Positions 34,504-42,369 of a stretch of DNA of 64,000 nucleotides are shown one piece after another. The position numbers were made by a program, and so were the translations under genes. Below the pieces are notes generated by a model. That model saw nothing but the letters and a program-made list of their open reading frames with translations. It did no database searches and had not been told where the DNA came from. This DNA is from Afipia massiliensis (GTDB lineage Bacteria; Pseudomonadota; Alphaproteobacteria; Rhizobiales; Xanthobacteraceae). The stretch lies in NCBI RefSeq assembly GCF_014203115.1, contig NZ_JACHIJ010000002.1, forward strand, positions 620,001-684,000, given 5' to 3'. Position 1 is the stretch's first letter. Each line of letters starts with the position of its first letter.

Positions 34504-35409
34504 TCAGGTCTTTGGATGTGACCGGGCCGTTGCAGCCGTAATCATCTGGCCCAGTTCGATGAAATGGCTTTTCCGCGGCGAACTCCTGCGCCAGGCAAGG
34601 CCGATCACGCGCTGCGGCTCCGGATCGGCGAATCGCATCAGGTGGATATCGCCCCGCCGGATTTCGAGCGGCACGGCCAGCTCAGGCAGCAGCGTCATGC
34701 CGAGACCGTTCGCCACCATCTGCACCAATGTCGACAGGCTCGATGCACCGAAGGTGTTGATGTTCTCGATCCGCCGCAGGCTGCAGAAAGCCAGAGCCTG
34801 ATCGCGCATGCAGTGCCCCTCTTCCAGAAGAAGCAGCCTGTCCTCCTCCAGCAGATCGGGCGTCGCCTTGACGCGATCCGACATGCGATGCGAGGCCGCC
34901 ATCGCCAGCAGGAAACGGTCGTCGAACAGCCGGATCGTCTCGATGTCAGGATGCTCGACCGGCAGCGCCAGCAGCAACACATCGAGCTGACCGTCGACAA
35001 GCTCGCTGACAAGCGACTGGGTCTGGCTCTCGCGGATATGCAGATCGAGGTCCGGAAACGAGTCGCGAAACATCGGCAGCAACTGCGGGAGGATGTACGG
35101 CGCCACCGAGGGAATGACGCCGAAACCAAGTGGCCCGGACAGGACGTTGCCCTGCCGCCGCGCGAAATCAACGATGTCACGCACGTCGGCAAGAACCCGC
35201 GCGGCCCGCTGCGCGATTTCCTTGCCGCCCTCGGTCAGCATCACGCCATTACGGCTGCGCTCCAGAAGCTGGACGCCGAGCGACTTCTCCAGCTCCTGAA
35301 CCTGCATCGACAGCGCAGGCTGGGTCACGGCGCAGTGTTCCGCAGCCTTGCCGAAATGGCGAGACCGGGCGACGGCGTCGAAATACTTGAGCTGCTTGAG
35401 CGATACCAT
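34504..35409 (-). CDS. oxyR: OxyR-type hydrogen-peroxide sensor, LysR family
   Basis: A 301-aa peroxide-sensing activator. The N-terminal helix-turn-helix is 'FGKAAEHCAVTQPALSMQVQELEKSLG'. The regulatory domain carries the redox pair Cys200 and Cys209 in 'EEGHCMRDQALAFC', the same C-x8-C spacing as Cys199/Cys208 of E. coli OxyR. It activates catalase and peroxidase genes when the disulfide forms. No catalase gene adjoins it here; the 1-Cys peroxiredoxin 18 kb away is a possible target but nothing links them in sequence. Confidence 0.93.
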   Translation of the reverse strand: MVSLKQLKYFDAVARSRHFGKAAEHCAVTQPALSMQVQELEKSLGVQLLERSRNGVMLTEGGKEIAQRAARVLADVRDIVDFARRQGNVLSGPLGFGVIPSVAPYILPQLLPMFRDSFPDLDLHIRESQTQSLVSELVDGQLDVLLLALPVEHPDIETIRLFDDRFLLAMAASHRMSDRVKATPDLLEEDRLLLLEEGHCMRDQALAFCSLRRIENINTFGASSLSTLVQMVANGLGMTLLPELAVPLEIRRGDIHLMRFADPEPQRVIGLAWRRSSPRKSHFIELGQMITAATARSHPKT

Positions 35410-35516
35410 ATCGATCAGATTTTCTTATATAAATCCATTTTTATTACGATTTGGCCTGATTGAAAAGGTTCTTTAGCGCTTGGCAAAAGAGGCAGCTGGC
35501 ACTCGCAGCCTAAGCG

Positions 35517-36299
35517 TCAAGGCGTTTGCAGCGCCGCCATGATCGCATCGAGACCGTCGGTCAGGGCCGCTGGTCCCGGCTGCAAGATCAGCGGCGATTT
35601 GATTTCGACGATGCGATTATCACGCACGGCGGCGATTGCGTTCCAGCCTGCCCGCTTGCGGATTTTATCCGGAACGACTTTCTTGCCGCACCACGAGGCG
35701 AGGATCACGTCGGGGTTAGCTGCGACCACCGCCTCGGGCGCAACGATGCGGTCCTTTGCAGCCTTTGCCTTTGCGAGCTGCGGAAATACATCGTCACCGC
35801 CTGCAACTGCAATCAGTTCCGAGACCCAGCCGATGCCGCTGATCAACGGGTCGTCCCATTCCTCGAAATAGACCTTGGGACGCATCGGTCTGGCGCGTCC
35901 AATCGCAGCAACATCAGCAAGCCGCTGCTCGAACTGCAATGCGAGCGCATCCGCTTTAGCCGCCTCACCGATCAATCCGCCGAGCGTGCGGATCATCGCC
36001 AGAATGCCGGAGATGTCGCGCTGATTGAAGACGTGAACCGCCACCCCTGCCCGCACCAGATCGGCGACGATATCGGCCTGCAAATCCGAGAACGCCAGAA
36101 CCAGATCGGGATCGAGCGCGAGAATCTTCGGAACGTCGGCCGATATGAACGCCGAGACGCGCGGCTTCTCACGCCGCACCTGCGGCGGCCGCACCGCGTA
36201 TCCCGACACGCCGACGATGCGGTCTTGCTCGCCAAGCAGATACAGTGTCTCCACCGTCTCTTCGGTGAGACACACAATCCGTTGTGGAGGGAAAGTCAT
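35517..36299 (-). CDS. BtuF-like cobalamin/iron-complex binding protein without signal peptide
   Basis: A 260-aa protein of the type III periplasmic binding fold (BtuF/FecB), showing 'RIVCLTEETVETLYLLGEQDRIVGVS', 'KILALDPDLVLAF' and 'ANPDVILASWCGKK'. Family members normally carry an export signal, but this reading begins MTFPPQRIVCL with none, and no in-frame upstream start restores one. It may be cytoplasmic. No permease or ATPase genes are adjacent. It is followed on the minus strand by oxyR. Ligand unknown; cobalamin is the family's usual one. Confidence 0.8.
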   Translation of the reverse strand: MTFPPQRIVCLTEETVETLYLLGEQDRIVGVSGYAVRPPQVRREKPRVSAFISADVPKILALDPDLVLAFSDLQADIVADLVRAGVAVHVFNQRDISGILAMIRTLGGLIGEAAKADALALQFEQRLADVAAIGRARPMRPKVYFEEWDDPLISGIGWVSELIAVAGGDDVFPQLAKAKAAKDRIVAPEAVVAANPDVILASWCGKKVVPDKIRKRAGWNAIAAVRDNRIVEIKSPLILQPGPAALTDGLDAIMAALQTP

Positions 36300-36343
36300 C
36301 AGCGAATCTCAAGCCAGTCAGTGCGCAGCTACACTCTGACTGA

Positions 36344-37099
36344 CTACGCCGGCATCGCGCTCATGCCAATGCGCCCAATGCCTGGAATCTTGATTGCGGG
36401 ACGGCGGATGTCGACGCCGAGAACCGCACCCAGCACGTTCAGCTCGACGCCTTCGAGCCACCCGACCGTAACACCGAAATAGCCGCCCAGCGTAGCGCGC
36501 AGACCGGTGCCCGAAGGCGTCCAGCCGAACCATTCCCCGTCATAGGGAAAGTCCTTGCCGATCGCAGTCGGCGGCAGCACGGCTTGCATTTCGGGAACGG
36601 CATCAATGATTGCTGCAACGAATGTATTCGAGTTCGGACCGGGCCACGCGCGGTAGTCGCCAAGGTTGCGATACTTGTAGCTTTCGATAGCTGCCCGGAT
36701 TTTCGGAATGAGTTGCGCTGCCTGTTCGCCGTCGGCGCGGAAGACTTCATCAGGAACCTGTCCAAACCAGCGCCCGTCAGCGATGAAGCCGTTGACACGG
36801 ATCGGCTCACCCCACGCCGTGTAGTCGTAACGGCTATAACGCGACGCGCCTTTGTCCTTGAACACGATCCAGGAATGCACGGCAACAATGCCGCGCCAGC
36901 GCACCGTGCGTGCCGCATAAATGCGAACCAGCGCGTCAGCATGGCCCGAGGCTTGCGGCAGAACGCCCGCACTGGAGCGGTCGGCGGCGTACCAGTTCGC
37001 CGATGCCCGGTCGCTCAGAAAATAGGATGCCGCGGAGACGCCGATGGGGGCGAATATAAGCACCAGAAAAGCCGTCAGAATCATCTTCCAAAATCTCAT
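36344..37099 (-). CDS. DUF3750 family exported protein
   Basis: A 251-aa protein with an N-terminal signal or anchor (MRFWKMILTAFLVLIFAPIGVSA) and DUF3750-type blocks: 'IYAARTVRWRGIVAVHSWIVFKD', 'YRAWPGPNSNTFVAAIIDAVPE' and 'DFPYDGEWFGWTPSGTG'. Conserved His, Asn and Pro residues suggest a papain-like or amidase-type active site, but the family's function is not established. It is upstream of the BtuF-like gene in the same orientation, 44 bp apart. Confidence 0.85.
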   Translation of the reverse strand: MRFWKMILTAFLVLIFAPIGVSAASYFLSDRASANWYAADRSSAGVLPQASGHADALVRIYAARTVRWRGIVAVHSWIVFKDKGASRYSRYDYTAWGEPIRVNGFIADGRWFGQVPDEVFRADGEQAAQLIPKIRAAIESYKYRNLGDYRAWPGPNSNTFVAAIIDAVPEMQAVLPPTAIGKDFPYDGEWFGWTPSGTGLRATLGGYFGVTVGWLEGVELNVLGAVLGVDIRRPAIKIPGIGRIGMSAMPA

Positions 37100-37181
37100 C
37101 GGACCCCGTCACGGACGCGCTTCGCGTTCCATGAGAATGGTGACGGTCGCCGATGGATTCAATGGTGAGTATCTAACCCGG

Positions 37182-37997
37182 TCATGGACGGGCGACGTCG
37201 AACACATCCCCATCGTAACCCGCCTCCATGGGAATGCGCAGGCGCGTGGTTCCATTCTCGTTCCTGCTCATCTCGGGTACCACCGTGACTACCGGTGTCG
37301 CGCGCGCGAAATCCATCGCGGCCTGCGCAGTTCCAAGCGTGTCGAGCTTGATCAGGTTACGAATAGTCGGGAACGGAAGATTGTAGCGTCCCGAAGCCGC
37401 GGCATCGAGCGCCGCCTTTGGCGACAGCCAGATGGAGTCCACGGATTCCCTGCCGTCGTGCTTGCCGATCTGGTCAGGTGGCGCCAAAGCCAGCAGGAAA
37501 TGCGTATCGAAGCGCTTCGGCAAATTCACCGGCGTGATCCAGTGCGCAAAAAGCGCGAGCAGATCGATCGCAGGCGTCAAATCGTTCTGGCGCAGAATGT
37601 CCGCAAAGCTGACCTTGCCTTCATCGAGTGCTTCACGTTGCGAACCCAGCGCGGCGGCCTTTTCCGCAGAAGCCAACGAGGACGATCCTCGTGGACGCGC
37701 CAGCAGGATTCCGCTTTCTTCGAATGTCTCACGAATGCCGCCAATGCGGATGGCTGCTGTCTCGACATCGAGGCCGCCGCGATCGGCAACGAGCGCCGGA
37801 TCGGCTGCGATCTGATAATCGTTTGGGTCCATGCTGCCACCCGGAAACACCAGTGCGCCGGAACTGAATTCGATCTGGCGATTACGCTGCACCATGAAGA
37901 TTTCCATGCCGCCGGCGGCTTCACGCAGCAACAATACCGTCGAAGCTATCCGCAAGGCCTTCGACTTGTCCGGCACGCCTTTGTTGTCGCTGCTCAT
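37182..37997 (-). CDS. NUDIX hydrolase
   Basis: A 271-aa hydrolase of nucleoside-diphosphate-linked compounds. The Nudix signature is split by an insertion: 'GALVFPGGSMD' then 'RETFEESGILL', matching the REx2EExG core. The long form with a C-terminal extension resembles the NUDT7/NUDT19 type, which cut coenzyme A or acyl-CoA. This is plausible because it lies in an acyl-CoA gene cluster. Its start overlaps the stop of the DapA-like gene by 4 bases. Confidence 0.87.
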   Translation of the reverse strand: MSSDNKGVPDKSKALRIASTVLLLREAAGGMEIFMVQRNRQIEFSSGALVFPGGSMDPNDYQIAADPALVADRGGLDVETAAIRIGGIRETFEESGILLARPRGSSSLASAEKAAALGSQREALDEGKVSFADILRQNDLTPAIDLLALFAHWITPVNLPKRFDTHFLLALAPPDQIGKHDGRESVDSIWLSPKAALDAAASGRYNLPFPTIRNLIKLDTLGTAQAAMDFARATPVVTVVPEMSRNENGTTRLRIPMEAGYDGDVFDVARP

Positions 37998-38926
37998 GCA
38001 ATATTTGCCCGTTTATCGACGCGCCCGACGCGCGACAGCAGATAGTCGACTTCGCTGCGCGCCAGTGCACTCATGCTCGATCCTGGCTTACGCTGCGCGT
38101 CCGACGCGATCTTGCCGCGCTTCTTCAGGACATACTTGCGCACAGCGAGGCCAACACCCGGCTGTTGCTCGTAACGGATCAGCGGCAGGTGCGCGTCGAA
38201 CAGATCGTGTGCGGCATCACGCTTGCCTGCCTTCGAGAGATTGACGACATCCACCAGCAGGTCCGGAAACGCGTAGCCGGTCATTGCGCCATCGACGCCC
38301 CGCTCCATCTCAAAATCGAGGAACAGTCCGCCGTTGCCCACCAGAATCGACAGTGGCCGCAACGAGCCATCCTTCTGGAAACCGCGCAGCGTCGAAATCT
38401 TCTCCAGCCCTGGCCAATCCTCGTGCTTGAGCATCACGCACGATGGGCTGTCCATCACGATCTTCCGGATCACCGACGGCGTCATGACGACGGTCAGAGT
38501 CAACGGATAGTCCTGCAGCACCCACGGCACATCGCTGCCGACCGCCTCGGACGCCTGCCGGAAATATCCAAGAATCTGCTCGTCGGTCCGCAGATGCGGC
38601 GGCGGCGCGATCATCACGGCGGCGGCGCCGACATCCATCGATGCCTGTGCCAGCGTACGCATCTGGGCGAAGCCCGGCGCAGACACGCCAACGATGATCT
38701 GCTTGTCCTTTGCGCGCTTGATGAAACGGGTCGCAACCTGAAGCGATTCATCGGCTTCCATCTTGGGCGCTTCGCCGAGAATGCCCAGCACCGTTACGCC
38801 GTTGCAGCCGACCTCGGCATAGAAATCTGTCAGCCGGTCGATCGAGTCATAGTCGATACGGCCGTCATCAAAGAACGGGGTCGGTGCAATCGCGAACGTC
38901 CCGCTCGCCTCATGGGTCAGCTTCAT
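37994..38926 (-). CDS. Dihydrodipicolinate synthase-family aldolase/hydratase
   Basis: A 310-aa class I aldolase-fold enzyme. The GxxGE-type block is 'GILGEAPKM', the Tyr sits in 'LQDYPLT', and the Schiff-base Lys in 'CVMLKHEDWPG'. True DapA would show GTTGE and a different substrate loop, so this is more likely a catabolic pyruvate- or 2-oxoacid-handling member. It is translationally coupled with the NUDIX gene and 19 bp downstream of the SDR gene, so it belongs to the cluster. Substrate unknown. Confidence 0.87.
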   Translation of the reverse strand: MKLTHEASGTFAIAPTPFFDDGRIDYDSIDRLTDFYAEVGCNGVTVLGILGEAPKMEADESLQVATRFIKRAKDKQIIVGVSAPGFAQMRTLAQASMDVGAAAVMIAPPPHLRTDEQILGYFRQASEAVGSDVPWVLQDYPLTLTVVMTPSVIRKIVMDSPSCVMLKHEDWPGLEKISTLRGFQKDGSLRPLSILVGNGGLFLDFEMERGVDGAMTGYAFPDLLVDVVNLSKAGKRDAAHDLFDAHLPLIRYEQQPGVGLAVRKYVLKKRGKIASDAQRKPGSSMSALARSEVDYLLSRVGRVDKRANIA

Positions 38927-38945
38927 ATGCCGTTACTTTCTGGGA

Positions 38946-39818
38946 TTAGAATCTGCGAGCCGCCAGTCTATCCTGCTCGTCGAAGAAAATCTCCTTGGCA
39001 TGGCTCACGATATCTTGCGCCTTCCAGGGACCGCCGGGCTTCCAGCCCTCCATTTCCAGCATTTTCATCTCGCGCACACCGCGCGGCCCGGAAACGCCGA
39101 GCACCTTGCCGGTCTGCTCGCCGGACAGCGAACTGACCATATAGAGAACAGCCGGCGCGATCTCGTCTGGCCCCATCGCCGCCTTGGGATTCTCGATATA
39201 GCGCGGCAGGTCCGCGGTCATGCGGGTCAGTGCGCCCGGCGACAGCGTCCACACACGAATGCCGTGCTTGCGGCCCTCGATGGTCAGCACGTTGCTCAGA
39301 CCCCAGATGCCGCCCTTGGCCGCACCGTAGTTGCTCTGGCCGAAATTCCCGAGCAGGCCCGAGGTGGAGGACGTGTTGACGATGACGCCGCCGCCATTGT
39401 CCTTCATCCATTTGAAGGTTGGCAGAGTGACACAGAAGGTGCCCTTCAGGTGCACCTTCATGACCCTGTCCCAATTCTCCTCGCTCATTTTCGCGAAGGT
39501 GCCGTCGAGCAGGATGCCAGCGTTGTTCACCAGAATGTCGACGCGGCCGAAATTCTTGATCGCATCGTCGAACACCGACTGGCCGCCAGCCATGGTCGAG
39601 ATGTCCGATCCATTGGCGACGGCCTTCCCGCCCTCCGCCTTGATGGCATCGACCACCTTTTGGGCCATCGACTTGTCGGCGCCGGTGCCGTCGCGCGGCC
39701 CACCGAGGTCGTTGACGATGACCGCCGCTCCCTCGCGGGCGAACAGCTTGGCGTAGGCCTCGCCGAGGCCACCACCCGCTCCGGTGATGATCGCAACCTT
39801 GCCGTCGAGCAAACCCAT
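38946..39818 (-). CDS. SDR-family 3-hydroxyacyl-CoA dehydrogenase-like enzyme
   Basis: A 290-aa short-chain dehydrogenase. NAD binding 'IITGAGGGLGEAYA' near residue 10, 'NNAG' in mid-protein and the catalytic 'YGAAK'. The insertion 'VNDLGGPRDGTGADKS' is typical of the group related to the MFE-2/17-beta-HSD4 dehydrogenase domain, which oxidises 3-hydroxyacyl-CoA. GGGAGGA precedes the ATG at 39818. It follows the MaoC hydratase gene by 23 bp, giving successive beta-oxidation steps. Confidence 0.9.
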   Translation of the reverse strand: MGLLDGKVAIITGAGGGLGEAYAKLFAREGAAVIVNDLGGPRDGTGADKSMAQKVVDAIKAEGGKAVANGSDISTMAGGQSVFDDAIKNFGRVDILVNNAGILLDGTFAKMSEENWDRVMKVHLKGTFCVTLPTFKWMKDNGGGVIVNTSSTSGLLGNFGQSNYGAAKGGIWGLSNVLTIEGRKHGIRVWTLSPGALTRMTADLPRYIENPKAAMGPDEIAPAVLYMVSSLSGEQTGKVLGVSGPRGVREMKMLEMEGWKPGGPWKAQDIVSHAKEIFFDEQDRLAARRF

Positions 39819-39841
39819 CGAGTCCTCCCGTTTCTTCTTGT

Positions 39842-40702
39842 TTAGGCGAGAACGGTCTTGCCGTTCTTGATGACGGTGACGCCGCGGCTCTTCACGCGCC
39901 CCTCGAATGAAATGACGTTGCCGTCTTTCCACATGTCGAAGCTGACGGTTTCTCCCGGAAACACCGGCGAGGAAAAGCGGACGACGTGCTGCTTGAACGC
40001 CAGCGGATCATAATCCGCATAGGTTTGCAGCACCGCTCGGCAGCTCAGGCCGTAGGTGCACATGCCGTGCAGGATCGGACGGTCGAAGCCCGCGCGCTTG
40101 GCGAATTCCGGATCGCTGTGCAGCGGGTTGCGGTCGCCGCAAAGCCGGTAGATCAGCGCCTGATCCGGCCGCGTCGAAATATCGACCGTCATGTCCGCGG
40201 CGCGCTTCGGGATCGCATGCGGCTCGGGCTGACCGTCGGACGGACCGCCAAAACCGCCGTCCCCGCGCGCGAACTGCGACGCGATCAGCGTCGCAAGATC
40301 CTCGCCCTTCTCATTTTTGAGCACGGTCTTGCGCAGGATCACCGCGCCTTTGTCCTTGCCCTTGTCGAACACGCCGAGGATGCTGGAGTCCGCCGTAATG
40401 TTCGCCGTGACAGGCAATGGCTTGTGGAAAGTAATGTCACGCTCACCGTCCACCACCATGACGCGGTTGACGTCGATGGGACCTGCGCTCGCGCCCCAGG
40501 CCGCCACCGACGCGTAGGTCGGTACGACCTTGAGGTCACGTGGCGTGAAGTATCCCTCGTTGACGAAGGACAATTCCTTCTCGTCCATCGGATCGGCACC
40601 CATGCCGATGCCATAGGCGTAAAGCATCACTTCGCGGTCGGTCCATGAATACTTCTGGCCGACATTCTTGAGCGCCATCACCTCATCGTACTTGATCGGC
40701 AT
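39842..40702 (-). CDS. MaoC-like enoyl-CoA hydratase 2
   Basis: A 286-aa double hot-dog protein. The hydratase-2 motif appears in the second half as 'GDRNPLHSDPEFAKRAGFDRPILHG', with the catalytic Asp and His; the first half is the degenerate N-terminal hot dog. It hydrates trans-2-enoyl-CoA to the (R)-3-hydroxy form, which suits the MFE-2-like SDR encoded next. No frameshift. It lies between the DUF35 and SDR genes in one minus-strand unit. Confidence 0.92.
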   Translation of the reverse strand: MPIKYDEVMALKNVGQKYSWTDREVMLYAYGIGMGADPMDEKELSFVNEGYFTPRDLKVVPTYASVAAWGASAGPIDVNRVMVVDGERDITFHKPLPVTANITADSSILGVFDKGKDKGAVILRKTVLKNEKGEDLATLIASQFARGDGGFGGPSDGQPEPHAIPKRAADMTVDISTRPDQALIYRLCGDRNPLHSDPEFAKRAGFDRPILHGMCTYGLSCRAVLQTYADYDPLAFKQHVVRFSSPVFPGETVSFDMWKDGNVISFEGRVKSRGVTVIKNGKTVLA

Positions 40703-40723
40703 ATTTCCTCGCTGTTGTTATTG

Positions 40724-41116
40724 TTATCCGACGGGGGTGAAGAACGGCAGCGGCGCGCCGTCCGTCGGCTTGAACACGACCTTCACGCGCTGACCGATTT
40801 TCAGCGCTGTCAGATCGCAGTCCACGAAATTGGTCAGCAGCGACGGACCTTCATCCAGCGTCACATAGCCGATGGCGTAGGGCCCGGTCGGCGACTTTCG
40901 CATCAGGCTGTAGCTGTAGATGACGCCCTCGCCCTTGCTTTCTTCCCACACGGTCTGATCCGAGAAGCACACCGGGCAGATCGAGCGTGGAAAATAATGC
41001 GGCTCGCGGCACGCGGTGCAACGCTTGATCAGGAACTTGCCCTGCTTGGCTGCGTCCCAGAACTGCACTGTCTCGGGGTTGCCGACAGGCGCGGGATACT
41101 TCGGTTTGTCGCTCAT
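40724..41116 (-). CDS. DUF35 Zn-ribbon/OB-fold acyl-CoA-associated protein
   Basis: A 130-aa protein with an N-terminal rubredoxin-like zinc ribbon (Cys33, Cys36, Cys47, Cys50 in 'CTACREPHYFPRSICPVC') and a C-terminal OB fold ('GYVTLDEGPSLLTNFVDCD'). The start at 41116 overlaps the thiolase stop by one base (TGATG), so the two are made together. DUF35 proteins bind SCP2-type thiolases or MaoC proteins to form aldolase (Ltp2-like) or hydratase (ChsH1/ChsH2) complexes. The partner here is probably the thiolase. Confidence 0.92.
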   Translation of the reverse strand: MSDKPKYPAPVGNPETVQFWDAAKQGKFLIKRCTACREPHYFPRSICPVCFSDQTVWEESKGEGVIYSYSLMRKSPTGPYAIGYVTLDEGPSLLTNFVDCDLTALKIGQRVKVVFKPTDGAPLPFFTPVG

Positions 41117-42264
41117 CACACGCGCTCCAGAATAGCGGTCGAAGCCGCATGCCGCACACCGAGCAATCCGCCGGTGCCATGCACCAGCGCGAGATCGCAA
41201 TTCGGAACCTGAACCTTCGGATGCGCTTCACCGCGCAACTGCCGCACCGCCTCGATGATCTTGGTGATGCCGCCCCGGTTGATCGGGTGGTTGTTGCACA
41301 GCCCGCCGCCGTCGGTATTCCACGGCAACTTGCCGACGCCCGAAATCAGGTTGCCATCGGCGACGAACTTTCCGCCGTCGCCCTTCGCGCAGAAACCAAG
41401 ATCCTCGAGCTGAACCACCACGGTGATGGTGAAGCTGTCGTAGATCGACGCGTACTTGATGTCCTTCGGCGTGACGCCTGCTTCTGCAAACGCCGGAGGA
41501 CCGCTCCACACTCCCGCCGAATAGGTCAGGTCGAGCTTGCGGCCGCCGTTCGGACCTTTCAGCGATTCACCGTGACCGGTCATCCGCACCAGCGGTCGCT
41601 TCAGCGACTTCGCGATCTCCGGCGTGGTCACGACCAGCGCGCCGCCGCCGTCCGAGACGACACAGCAATCAAGGCGATGCAGCGGATCGGAAATCATCGG
41701 CGAGTTGATGACGTCCTCGACGGTGACAACATCACGCAGCATCGCATGCGGATTGTACTGCGCGTGATGCGAGGCGGCGACCTTGACCCAGGCGAGCTGT
41801 TCGCTGGTGGTGCCGAACTCATGCATATGGCGCATGGCGCACATGCCATATGCGTTGTGGGTGGTTGCACCATACGCAGCTTCGAAGTCGACCTCGGGGC
41901 CAAACGCGCGCGGCGGCATCGGACCGGTGCGCGGTTTCCCCGCCAGCGTGATCAGCGCCACGGAACATTTTCCGGCGGCAATCGCCTCGGCGGCGTGCCC
42001 GAGGGCGATGATGTAGGAACATCCGCCGGTCTCGGTCGAATCCAGATGTCGCAGCTTGAGGCCGAGATAATCGGCCATCGGCATGACGCCGCCCGGCGCA
42101 TCTCCTGCGCAGAAATAGCCGTCCACGTCTGCCTTGGTCAGGCCTGCATCTTCCAGCGCCCCCTTGGCGCATTCAGCGTGCAATTGCGCGGTCGACTTGT
42201 CCGGCGCGTGCCGGGTGGGATGTTCATAGATCCCCGCGATGTAGGCTTTGTTCTTGATGGTCAA
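41116..42264 (-). CDS. SCP2-type thiolase
   Basis: A 382-aa thiolase-fold protein. Nucleophile Cys82 is in 'ETGGCSYI'; later blocks are 'YDSFTITVVVQLEDLGFC', 'NTDGGGLCNNHPINRGG' and 'VHGTGGLLGVRHAAS'. SCP2-type members act either as thiolases or, with a DUF35 partner, as retro-aldolases in side-chain cleavage. The one-base overlap with the DUF35 gene supports the second. It lies 105 bp downstream of the indolepyruvate oxidoreductase gene, same strand. Confidence 0.92.
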   Translation of the reverse strand: MTIKNKAYIAGIYEHPTRHAPDKSTAQLHAECAKGALEDAGLTKADVDGYFCAGDAPGGVMPMADYLGLKLRHLDSTETGGCSYIIALGHAAEAIAAGKCSVALITLAGKPRTGPMPPRAFGPEVDFEAAYGATTHNAYGMCAMRHMHEFGTTSEQLAWVKVAASHHAQYNPHAMLRDVVTVEDVINSPMISDPLHRLDCCVVSDGGGALVVTTPEIAKSLKRPLVRMTGHGESLKGPNGGRKLDLTYSAGVWSGPPAFAEAGVTPKDIKYASIYDSFTITVVVQLEDLGFCAKGDGGKFVADGNLISGVGKLPWNTDGGGLCNNHPINRGGITKIIEAVRQLRGEAHPKVQVPNCDLALVHGTGGLLGVRHAASTAILERV

Positions 42265-42369
42265 AAGATGTCTCCGCTGGCGTCTCTTCCAGCGGATTAT
42301 CTCGCCCGCTTATGCAGGCTTGGCAAGCATCTTGAATTCCGCAGGGCGAACAATCGCGTTTGCCGCGTT

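Noticed and set aside
34504-35409. Ordinary LysR regulator of unknown type
   Set aside because: The Cys200/Cys209 pair with C-x8-C spacing and the whole surrounding block identify it as OxyR-type.
37994-38926. Lysine-biosynthesis DapA
   Set aside because: Active-site blocks differ from DapA (GILGE rather than GTTGE) and it is translationally coupled to catabolic genes.
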